Shown here: piece after piece, positions 1-6,442 of the stretch
Position numbering within the stretch: the stretch's first letter is position 1
Layout of the letters: every line of letters begins with the position of its first letter
Source of the DNA: DATHGT01 sp035317605
GTDB lineage: Bacteria; Methylomirabilota; Methylomirabilia; Rokubacteriales; CSP1-6
Assembly: GCA_035317605.1 (NCBI GenBank)
Contig: DATHGT010000132.1
Location: 1 to 23,273, forward strand
DNA: 23,273 bases
Direction: 5' to 3'
Notes under the pieces: model-generated
Seen by the model: the letters and a program-made list of their open reading frames with translations, nothing else
What the model was told of the DNA's origin: nothing
The model's database searches: none
Translations under genes and position numbers: made by a program

Positions 1-154
1 TGGCCTCGTTGACGAAGTCGATGTTGAGCGCGTGCTCGAGCGGCAGGTCGTACGGGTGATCGTACGAGACGTTGGCCTCGCGGACCTCGAACCACTCCGG
101 CCCGCTCTTGCCCCGCCCCTCGAGCCTCACCTGATGCGCGATCATCGTGCACAT
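1..154 (-). CDS. DUF6295-like small protein, N-terminal part (cut by window edge)
   Basis: The minus strand has an ATG at 154, 10 nt after the stop of the upstream hydrolase gene, and the frame stays open to the window edge (51 residues). It begins MCTMIAHQVRLEGRGK and contains an NVSYDHP segment and an LEHALNIDFVNE segment. I recognise this pattern from short conserved proteins annotated as DUF6295, which are usually around 80-90 residues, so roughly half is visible. The biochemical function is unknown. The small gap to the hydrolase suggests one operon. The SD is weak (a TGAGG stretch about 9 nt upstream), consistent with translational coupling. A second in-frame ATG three codons later is possible, but the MCTM start is typical of what I remember of the family. 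Confidence 0.6.
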   Translation of the reverse strand, partial: MCTMIAHQVRLEGRGKSGPEWFEVREANVSYDHPYDLPLEHALNIDFVNEA

Positions 155-164
155 GCCGGACGCC

Positions 165-929
165 TCAGCGCAGGTTCTTGTCGAGGAACGCCCAGATCTT
201 CTTCCAGCCGTCGACGGCCTGCTCCTGACGATACGCCGCCCGGTCGTAGTAGAAGAACCCGTGGCCGGCGCCGTCGTAGCGATGGAACTCGTAGTTCTTG
301 CCGGCCTTTTTCAGCTCCGCCTCGTGCTGGTTGACCTGCTCGGGCGTCGGCGACTTGTCCTCGTTACCGAACAGGCCGAGGATCGGGGCCGAGAGGTCCT
401 TGGTGAATTCGATGGGCGCCGTCGGCTGGTTCGGAGTCAGCTCTTCCTTGGACATGACCACGCGCCCGCCCCAGCACTCGACCACCGCGTCCAGGCCCTT
501 CAGCTTGCAGCCGGCCAGGAACGCCTGGCGGCCACCCGAGCAGGTGCCGAAGATGCCGACCTTGCCGCTCAGATTGGGCAACCCGCGCAGCCAGGCGATC
601 GCGCCTTCGAGGTCGCCGAGCACGCGGGCGTCGGGGGCGCCGCCGGCCGCGCGCACCTTGGTCCCGACGTCTTCGGGCGTGCCATGGCCGTCGCGGTTGT
701 AGAGGTTCGGCGAGATCGACACGTAGCCGTGGTGGGCGAAGCGGCGAGTGCACTCGCGGTACCACTCGTCCCAGCCCGGCGCGTGGTGAATGACGACCAT
801 GCCGGGAAACGGACCGGCCCCGAGCGGACGGGACGTGTACGCCAGGATGGCGTCGCCGTTGTGTCCTTTCATGGACACGGTTTCGGAAATCATGCCTTCG
901 TACTGGTCGGTCTGGTAGGCGTGCGCCAT
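165..929 (-). CDS. Dienelactone hydrolase family protein
   Basis: This 254-residue alpha/beta hydrolase resembles dienelactone hydrolases (carboxymethylenebutenolidases), which open lactone rings in aromatic degradation. The Cys nucleophile sits in a G-T-C-S-G-G elbow (Cys130). The likely acid is Asp191 in GNEDKSPTPEQV and the base is His223 in GAGHGFF, matching the Cys-Asp-His triad of the family. The oxyanion region is VVIHHAPGWDEW near residue 45-56. There is no signal peptide, so it should be cytosolic. I chose ATG 929 because AGGAGG lies 7 nt upstream; the frame stays open further upstream without homology. The true substrate cannot be read from sequence, because many bacterial paralogues act on unrelated esters. 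It heads a two-gene minus-strand unit and is divergent from the SET gene. Confidence 0.88.
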   Translation of the reverse strand: MAHAYQTDQYEGMISETVSMKGHNGDAILAYTSRPLGAGPFPGMVVIHHAPGWDEWYRECTRRFAHHGYVSISPNLYNRDGHGTPEDVGTKVRAAGGAPDARVLGDLEGAIAWLRGLPNLSGKVGIFGTCSGGRQAFLAGCKLKGLDAVVECWGGRVVMSKEELTPNQPTAPIEFTKDLSAPILGLFGNEDKSPTPEQVNQHEAELKKAGKNYEFHRYDGAGHGFFYYDRAAYRQEQAVDGWKKIWAFLDKNLR

Positions 930-1013
930 GTGCGACCTCCTGTGGGGTGTTGGAACGAGCCCTGAACCGGACGCCATGCTGCACCGTCGCGGGCTCGCGG
1001 TCAAGGGAGGCGG

Positions 1014-1019
1014 TACAAT
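1014..1019 (+). promoter_or_regulatory. Possible -10 box for the SET-domain gene
   Basis: TACAAT lies 9 bp before the ATG at 1029, which would give an almost leaderless transcript. No convincing -35 is visible. A GGGAGG precedes the box, too far away to act as an SD for this ATG. Inference only. Confidence 0.3.
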
Positions 1020-1028
1020 CCGCGTTCG

Positions 1029-1547
1029 ATGCCGCCGCCGAGACGTGGACGCGCGAACGCCGGGACGAAGACCGGGCTCGAGGTGCGGACCTCGAGCATC
1101 CAGGGCGTGGGGGTGTTCGCGCGCCGGCCGATCGCCGCGGGCACTCGCGTCATCGAGTACACGGGCGAGGTGATCTCGGAGCGCGAGGGCGACGCCCGCT
1201 ACGACGACCGCGCGATGGCGCGGCACCACACGTACCTCATGGCGCTCGACGACGGCCGCTGCATCGACGCGGGGGTGGGCGGGAACGAGGCCCGGTTCAT
1301 CAACCATTCGTGCGAGCCGAATTGCGAGACCGTCGAGGAGGACGGACGGGTGTGGATCCAGGCCATCCGGCCCATCGCGGTCGGTGAGGAGCTGACGTAC
1401 GACTACCGGTACGAGCGCTCCGAGGGCGACGACGAGAGCTTCTATCGGTGTGGCTGCGGAGCGACGACCTGCCGCGGGACGATCCTGCTCCCGCGCGAGG
1501 CGCCGGCCGGCGGAACGGAGCCGATCGGAGAGGAGAGCGCCAGATGA
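1029..1547 (+). CDS. SET domain-containing lysine methyltransferase-like protein
   Basis: This 172-residue protein is essentially one SET domain plus a post-SET cysteine cluster. Visible motifs are GVGVFA (residues 26-31, start of the fold and SAM-binding G-x-G), RFINHSCEPNC (89-99, the SAM/catalytic pseudoknot strand), GEELTYDY (119-126, catalytic Tyr) and CxCGATTC (Cys141, 143 and 148), which with Cys99 would bind the post-SET zinc. SET proteins transfer methyl groups from SAM to lysines; bacterial members may target ribosomal, DNA-binding or unknown proteins. The protein has no signal peptide. The first 15 residues are basic and unconserved-looking. It overlaps the next gene by 4 bp (ATGA at 1544-1547), indicating co-translation. 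A eukaryote-like SET domain with intact post-SET in a bacterium is uncommon but well known. Confidence 0.9.
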   Translation: MPPPRRGRANAGTKTGLEVRTSSIQGVGVFARRPIAAGTRVIEYTGEVISEREGDARYDDRAMARHHTYLMALDDGRCIDAGVGGNEARFINHSCEPNCETVEEDGRVWIQAIRPIAVGEELTYDYRYERSEGDDESFYRCGCGATTCRGTILLPREAPAGGTEPIGEESAR

Positions 1548-1975
1548 GCATCGTGCGCGAGTTCGAGGCCGCCTTCAACCGCGGGGACGTCGAGGCGCTG
1601 GTCGCCTGCTTCACGCCCACCGGTCGCTACGTCGACAACTTCTTCGGCCCCCACGCCGGTCATGCGGAGCTGCGCGACATGTTCGCGCGCATGTTCCACG
1701 AGGGCCACGACTACCGGTGGACGATGGACGCGATCGTCGAGACGCCCGCGCGAGCCGCCGCCGAGTGGACGTTCGGCTACGTCGTCAGCGAGACGATCCC
1801 GCGCAGCGCCGGGCGCCGGGTGGGCTTCAAGGGCATGAGCCTCTTCGAGCTGAGCGACGGCAAGATCGCCGACTATCGCGAATACTTCGACACCGCGTCA
1901 GCGCTGATCCAGCTCGGCTTCAAGCCCGACTCGCTCGCCCGCGTGATCGCGCGCAAGCACGGACTGGGGTTGTAA
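1544..1975 (+). CDS. SnoaL/NTF2-like family protein
   Basis: This 143-residue protein has an NTF2-like fold signature: the opening helix IVREFEAAFNRGDVEALVACFTPTGRYVD, the HAELRDMFARMF helix and a final strand region MSLFELSDGKIADYREYFD. SnoaL-like proteins are small cone-shaped enzymes or binding proteins (cyclases, isomerases, hydrolases), so the name gives no substrate. The start overlaps the SET stop codon by 4 bp, and a GGAGAGGAGAG stretch lies just upstream (1527-1537). The upstream in-frame extension lies inside the SET gene and is rejected. There is no signal peptide or membrane segment. It is probably co-expressed with the SET gene, although no functional link is evident. Confidence 0.85.
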   Translation: MSIVREFEAAFNRGDVEALVACFTPTGRYVDNFFGPHAGHAELRDMFARMFHEGHDYRWTMDAIVETPARAAAEWTFGYVVSETIPRSAGRRVGFKGMSLFELSDGKIADYREYFDTASALIQLGFKPDSLARVIARKHGLGL

Positions 1976-2017
1976 CTCACCGGCCCGGCGCTTGCACGAC
2001 ACGTAGCCGGAGGCGTC

Positions 2018-5000
2018 ATGAGACCACGTCGCTGGCTCGCGCTGGTTGTCGGCCTCTTGGTGATCGGAGGCGCGGTCGCGGTCTACCGGTTGCCCGAGCT
2101 GGTGCGCCGGGTGGCCGTCGCGCGCATCCAGGCGATGACGCATCGGCCCGTCAGCATCGATCGTGTCGAGCTCAACCTGCTGACCGGCCGCGCCGCGATC
2201 CATCGGTTTCACCTGGGCGATCGCGACGGGCAGAAACCATTCGCCGACTTCGGGCAGCTCCGCGTCCGCGTGCGCGTGCTCCCGCTGCTCGTCGGTCGCC
2301 TCCGCGTCCGTGAGCTGGCCATCACCGACTCGACCGTGCGCGTCGTGCGCCTCGGCGATGGGACGTTCAACTTTTCCGATCTCGTCGCGGGCGAGGGGAC
2401 ATCGTCGCAACGTCCGCCCAACGTCACGGTCGAGCGCTTCACGCTGACCGGAGGGAAGGTCACGCTGGAGGATCAAGGGCTTCCCGCGCCGCGCACGTGG
2501 ACGTCCGAGCAGATCACGATCGACGCGCACGATCTTTCCACGGTGGCCGACGGAGGCCGCGCGAACGCGCGGTCGATCACCGCGGGCGCTCCCGTCACCA
2601 TCCAGCTCGCGAACGTCCGGCTCTATCCCATTCACCTCCAAGCCGTCGTCACCACCGAGGGACTCGACCTCGCGCTCGCTCGCGTCTACATGCCCGCCAC
2701 CGCGCCGGCCGTGATCGAGCGCGGACGCGTGAGCACGTCGATGACGGTCACGCTGGACGCGCGCGACGGCGTGCGCGCCGACGTGTCGGGCCGGTTCGAG
2801 GACGTGGTGCTCACCCGGCCGGACGGCGGCGAGCCGCTGGTGCTGGCCCCGAAGATCACCACCGAGGTCAAGGGCTTCGCGTTCGCCGAGGGCGCGCTGC
2901 GGCTCCAGGGACTCGCGGTCGACGGCGCGATGAGCGTGCGCGACCCGACCGCGAAGGGCGGCCAGCGTTTTCGCCTCTCCGATCTCCGCGCGCGCGTGGC
3001 CGATCTCACCTGGCCGGCCACGACGCCGGGACGCGTGGACATCACGACCAGCGTCCCGGGTGGCGGTACCCTCGCGATCAGCGGCACGGTCCAGCCGCCA
3101 CCGGATCCCAGCGATCTGCGCCTGCGTCTGGCCGGCGTGAACCTCGCGTCGTGGGCCCAGTTCGTGCCGATCGCGGCGCGGATCACCGGCATCGCCGAGG
3201 CCGATCTCCGGGTGAACGAGCCACTCGCGGCGGGCATCCCCGCACGCGTGGGCGGATCGATCGCGGTGAATCGTCTCGGCGTGGCCGACGGGCGTCAAGA
3301 AGTGTTCGGGGCGCGGCGGATCGAGCTGAGCGCGATCGAAGTCCAGCCGGGCGGGGGAGCGGACACCGCCGCCGCGGGACCGCCGCGCGTCCGGGTCGGG
3401 CGCGTGGCGATCAGCGAGCCGCGAGGAACGCTCGAGCGCGACGCGACCGGAGCGTTCCCGATCAGACAACTGCTGGCGCGTCCGGCACCGTCGTCGGCTC
3501 CGCTCGAGCCCGCGTCGTCCACGCGGTCGAGCACGACGTCGGCATCGTCGCCGGCCAGCGGTGCCGAGGTCGGAGAGATCGTGGTGACCGGCGGCGCGAT
3601 GTCGTGGCGCGATCGGACGGTGACGCCGCCAGCCCGGCTCGAGATGTCCGGAATCGACGCGCGAATCACCGGCATCGGCTGGCCCCTGCGCGGCGCGGCG
3701 GGAGTCCGCGCGTCGCTCCGTCCGCCGGGCGGTGGACGGCTCCAGCTCAGCGGGCGCGTCGGTCTCGATCCGCTCTCCGCGGATCTTCGACTGATCGCGC
3801 AGGGCGCCGAGCTGGCGCCCTATCAGCCGTATCTGCCCACGACCGCGCGCGTCGCGGGCGCGGCCGATCTCGACCTGACGGTCACGGTGCCGTCGCTCGC
3901 CGACGCTCGGGCGAGCGCTCGCGGCCGGGCCGCGCTCTCGCGCGTGGACGTGCGCGACGGCGCGCGGACCGTGCTGCGGATGGAGCGCGCGAACGCCACC
4001 GGCATCGACGTCGACTGGCCCGGCCGCGTGACCGTCGAGCGGGTGGCCCTCGCTCAGCCGTGGGTGCTCGTCGAGCGCGACGCCCGGGGCGGGCTCGTGC
4101 TGCGCTCGCTGCTGACCAGCCGGACCGATGCGTGCACCCCGGGGCCGTGCACGCCGCCCGCGACGTCGAATGCCGAGCCGCTCGCCGTCTCCGTCGCCCA
4201 TCTCAGCGTGGAGGGCGGCGGCGCGCGCGTCGTCGATCAGAGCGTGTCTCCGCCGTTCGCGGTCGATCTGCAATCCGCGTCGGTGAAGCTCGACGGTCTC
4301 TCGACCACCGGCGCCAAGCCGGCGCGTCTCGACCTGAGCGGGCGACTGGGCCCCGGATCGGAGCTGGTGCTGCGCGGCACGATCGGCGCGCTCGGCGGCC
4401 CACTCAAGGTCGACGTGAACGGCGAGCTGCGTGATTTCGCCATTCCCCGCACGAACCCCTATCTGCTCCGCCAGGTCGGGTGGAAGTCGACGGACGGGCG
4501 CATCACCTCGAAGCTGCAGTGCCGGATCGACGGCCAGGCGCTGTCGGTCAAGACCGACATCCGGCTCAGCCAGCTTCAAGTCGTGCGGGCGGCGGCGAGC
4601 GACGGCGCCCAAGCGCGGATCGGGCTGCCGCTCGGGGTGATCACGTCGCTGATGAAGAACCGCCGGGGGGACATCACCCTGTCGCTGCCGGTGGGCGGAC
4701 GTCTCGACGACCCGCGCTTCGAGTTCGGCGAAGCGATCTGGGGCGCCGTGCGCGCGGTGGCCGTCAACGCGATCACGCTGCCGGTGAGCTGGATCGGCCG
4801 CGTCCGGTTCAGTCCGGACTCGCGGATCGAGCGGATCGAAGTCGACCCGGTCCCGTTCGACCCGGGCTCGGAGACGCCGACGGACGAGGGGCGCGCGAAG
4901 GTGACGCGGCTGGCGGCGTTCCTCGACCAGCTGCCCGAGGTGAGAATGTCGCTGACGCCCGTCGTGTCGTCGAGTGACCTCGAGGCGCTCCGCCGCCGAC

Positions 5001-5359
5001 CCGTCGAGGCGGCGATCGACCAGCTCGTCCGGCAGCACGGGCTCTCGCGCGACGCGGCCGCGGTCAAGCTCTTCGGCCAGCGCTTTCCGACGGACCCCGT
5101 GCCTTCGCCGGGGACGGCGGTCGCGTCGCTCGTCGAAGTGCAGACCGTGGCCCCGACCGAGATCGCCGACCTCGCCGCACGCCGCCTGGAGGCGGTGCGG
5201 GGCACGCTCAAGCAGGCCGGGATCGCCGGCAGCCGTCTGCCCGAGACCAAGCTCGCCCAGCGGGAGGGACGTGACGGCCAGGTCGAGGCCAACGTGCTCG
5301 AGCCGGAGACCCCGCAGCCTTCGAAGGTTCGCGAGATGTTCAAGCGGCTCGTGAAGTGA
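2018..5359 (+). CDS. AsmA-like DUF748 domain-containing envelope protein
   Basis: This 1113-residue protein has one N-terminal membrane segment (WLALVVGLLVIGGAVAVY, residues 6-23) followed by a very long beta-rich region. The opening region (IDRVELNLLTGRAAIHRFHLGDRDG and following) is typical of AsmA/DUF748 proteins. Similar blocks recur downstream, for example the two positions reading VGRVAISEPRGTLERDATGAFPIRQLL and VERVALAQPWVLVERDARGGLVLRSLL. A Ser/Ala/Thr-rich linker lies near residues 488-515, and a CTPGPC pair near 705-712. The C-terminal stretch (RIERIEVDPVPFDPGSETPTDEGRAKVTRLAAFL) resembles an OmpA-like peptidoglycan-associated start. Such proteins bridge the inner membrane and periplasm and are thought to move or organise lipids in the envelope. 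GGAGG lies 6-7 nt before the ATG. The gene abuts a BON lipoprotein, which fits an envelope operon. Confidence 0.87.
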   Translation: MRPRRWLALVVGLLVIGGAVAVYRLPELVRRVAVARIQAMTHRPVSIDRVELNLLTGRAAIHRFHLGDRDGQKPFADFGQLRVRVRVLPLLVGRLRVRELAITDSTVRVVRLGDGTFNFSDLVAGEGTSSQRPPNVTVERFTLTGGKVTLEDQGLPAPRTWTSEQITIDAHDLSTVADGGRANARSITAGAPVTIQLANVRLYPIHLQAVVTTEGLDLALARVYMPATAPAVIERGRVSTSMTVTLDARDGVRADVSGRFEDVVLTRPDGGEPLVLAPKITTEVKGFAFAEGALRLQGLAVDGAMSVRDPTAKGGQRFRLSDLRARVADLTWPATTPGRVDITTSVPGGGTLAISGTVQPPPDPSDLRLRLAGVNLASWAQFVPIAARITGIAEADLRVNEPLAAGIPARVGGSIAVNRLGVADGRQEVFGARRIELSAIEVQPGGGADTAAAGPPRVRVGRVAISEPRGTLERDATGAFPIRQLLARPAPSSAPLEPASSTRSSTTSASSPASGAEVGEIVVTGGAMSWRDRTVTPPARLEMSGIDARITGIGWPLRGAAGVRASLRPPGGGRLQLSGRVGLDPLSADLRLIAQGAELAPYQPYLPTTARVAGAADLDLTVTVPSLADARASARGRAALSRVDVRDGARTVLRMERANATGIDVDWPGRVTVERVALAQPWVLVERDARGGLVLRSLLTSRTDACTPGPCTPPATSNAEPLAVSVAHLSVEGGGARVVDQSVSPPFAVDLQSASVKLDGLSTTGAKPARLDLSGRLGPGSELVLRGTIGALGGPLKVDVNGELRDFAIPRTNPYLLRQVGWKSTDGRITSKLQCRIDGQALSVKTDIRLSQLQVVRAAASDGAQARIGLPLGVITSLMKNRRGDITLSLPVGGRLDDPRFEFGEAIWGAVRAVAVNAITLPVSWIGRVRFSPDSRIERIEVDPVPFDPGSETPTDEGRAKVTRLAAFLDQLPEVRMSLTPVVSSSDLEALRRRPVEAAIDQLVRQHGLSRDAAAVKLFGQRFPTDPVPSPGTAVASLVEVQTVAPTEIADLAARRLEAVRGTLKQAGIAGSRLPETKLAQREGRDGQVEANVLEPETPQPSKVREMFKRLVK

Positions 5360-5367
5360 GACGTTGT

Positions 5368-5670
5368 ATGAACCGGGGAGGCTGGCGGGGTGCCGTAGTC
5401 GTCGTCCTGCTCGCCGCGGTTCTCGGAGCCTGTGCCACCGTCGACCGCAACGAGGACGTGCGCATCGAGTCCGAGGTCAAAGCCCGACTGGTCGCGGAAA
5501 AGGACGCCAACCTCACGCGGCTCGGCGTGCTCAGCTCCAACGCGACCGTCTACCTGAGCGGCGCCGTGGCATCGCGAGAGCAGCGCGCCCAGGCAGAGGC
5601 GCTGGCCAAGAGCGTGCAGGGCGTCCGCCGCGTCGTCAACACCGTCGACGTCGCTCCGGCTCCGCGCTGA
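5368..5670 (+). CDS. BON domain-containing lipoprotein
   Basis: This 100-residue protein has a lipoprotein signal peptide (basic start, VVVVLLAAVLGAC core) with lipobox L-G-A-C, so Cys22 should become lipidated. The mature part carries a single BON domain: DVRIESEVKARLVAEKDANLTRLGVLSSNATVYLSGAVASREQRAQAEALAKSVQGVRRVVNTV. BON domains bind phospholipid surfaces and are found in OsmY and DolP-type envelope proteins. A GTG at 5356 in the same frame would overlap the DUF748 stop codon by 4 bp and add four residues. I prefer ATG 5368, but neither start has a clear SD, so coupled translation from the upstream gene is likely. Location is expected to be periplasmic face, membrane-anchored. Confidence 0.85.
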   Translation: MNRGGWRGAVVVVLLAAVLGACATVDRNEDVRIESEVKARLVAEKDANLTRLGVLSSNATVYLSGAVASREQRAQAEALAKSVQGVRRVVNTVDVAPAPR

Positions 5671-5699
5671 ACGGCCAGTCACTGCGACATTTGCATCTC

Positions 5700-5717
5700 G
5701 CCGGGGAACTCTCCGGC
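5700..5717 (+). terminator. Possible weak terminator hairpin after the BON gene
   Basis: GCCGGGG and CTCCGGC pair around an AACT loop (seven pairs including one G-T wobble), 30 nt after the BON stop. There is no real T-tract, so termination is uncertain. Confidence 0.25.
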
Positions 5718-5773
5718 TATCGTCTGCGTTCATGTGTCATCATTTGTGTCGGGCGCTGACGGGCGCGGACGCC

Positions 5774-5779
5774 TAAAAT
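5774..5779 (+). promoter_or_regulatory. Possible -10 box upstream of the CHRD gene
   Basis: TAAAAT in an otherwise GC-rich gap, 19 bp before the ATG, with a GGAGGAG SD between. No good -35 at the expected spacing is visible. Confidence 0.3.
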
Positions 5780-5798
5780 CGCAGCACGAGGAGGAGCC

Positions 5799-6320
5799 AT
5801 GATGAAGCGGTTTGTGATGGTCGCGGTGGCAGTCTTCGCGGTGGCGCTGGCTCTCACACAACCCGTGATGGCGGCGGACCAATTCGGTGCCCGCCTGCGC
5901 GGGCTGGAAGAGGTCCCGTCGATCTCCACGCCGGGGCAGGGGTTCTTCCTCGGCACGCTGAACGCCGCCGGGACGGCGCTGGACTACACGGTCGTGTATT
6001 TCGATCTTCAGGGAATCGTCACCCAGTCGCACATCCACATCGCCCAACCGGGCGTCAACGGAGGCATCGTCCTGTTCTTCTGCACCAACCTGGCGCCGCC
6101 GGCCGGCGTGCCTGTCCCGCCCGCGTGCCCGACGGGGCCGGGAATCAACACCGTGAACGGGACGCTCACGGGGGCTAACGTGATCACCCAGACGGCGCAG
6201 GGCATCGCCGCGGGGGAGTTCGGCGAAGTGGTTCGCGCCATGCGGGCCGGTCACTCCTACGCCAACGTGCACACCGACCTCTTCCCCGGAGGAGAAATTC
6301 GGGGCCAGATCACCCAGTAA
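5799..6320 (+). CDS. Secreted CHRD domain-containing protein
   Basis: This 173-residue protein has a Sec signal peptide (FVMVAVAVFAVALALTQPVMAA, cleavage expected after VMAA or nearby). The mature part reads as a CHRD (chordin-like) domain: FGARLRGLEEVPSISTPGQGFFLGTLNAAGTALDYTVVYFDLQGIVTQSHIHIAQPGVNGGIVLFF, ending with the characteristic YANVHTDLFPGGEIRGQI. In bacteria CHRD proteins are exported and of uncertain function; some have been linked to cell-surface or mineral interactions. Two consecutive ATGs are possible starts (5799 and 5802), with GGAGGAG immediately upstream. It sits alone between a possible promoter and a strong terminator, so it is probably monocistronic. Cysteines in the FFCTNLAPPAG...PPACP insert may form a disulfide. 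Confidence 0.9.
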   Translation: MMKRFVMVAVAVFAVALALTQPVMAADQFGARLRGLEEVPSISTPGQGFFLGTLNAAGTALDYTVVYFDLQGIVTQSHIHIAQPGVNGGIVLFFCTNLAPPAGVPVPPACPTGPGINTVNGTLTGANVITQTAQGIAAGEFGEVVRAMRAGHSYANVHTDLFPGGEIRGQITQ

Positions 6321-6350
6321 CTCGGCGGGTTCTCTCCTGCCGCAGTGGGT

Positions 6351-6391
6351 CACGGGCTTCAGACCGATCGGTCTGAAGCCCGTGCCGTTTT
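6351..6391 (+). terminator. Rho-independent terminator with a perfect 34-bp palindrome
   Basis: Arms CACGGGCTTCAGACC (6351-6365) and its exact complement (6370-6384) flank a GATC loop, followed by CCG and a TTTT run at 6388-6391. It lies 30 nt after the CHRD stop and 50 nt before the next gene. The palindrome is completely symmetric, so it could also be a dimeric operator, but the T-run favours a terminator. Confidence 0.75.
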
Positions 6392-6442
6392 CCTGAGACA
6401 ATCCTTGCCGGGCTCGAGTCTCACCGTGAGAGAGGGGCGGGC

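Noticed and set aside
1898..5038. A 1046-residue open frame on the minus strand opposite the DUF748 gene
   Set aside because: Its product is an Arg/His/Asp/Gly-rich low-complexity sequence typical of antisense frames in high-GC DNA, with no recognisable domain; the plus-strand gene has clear homology and an SD.
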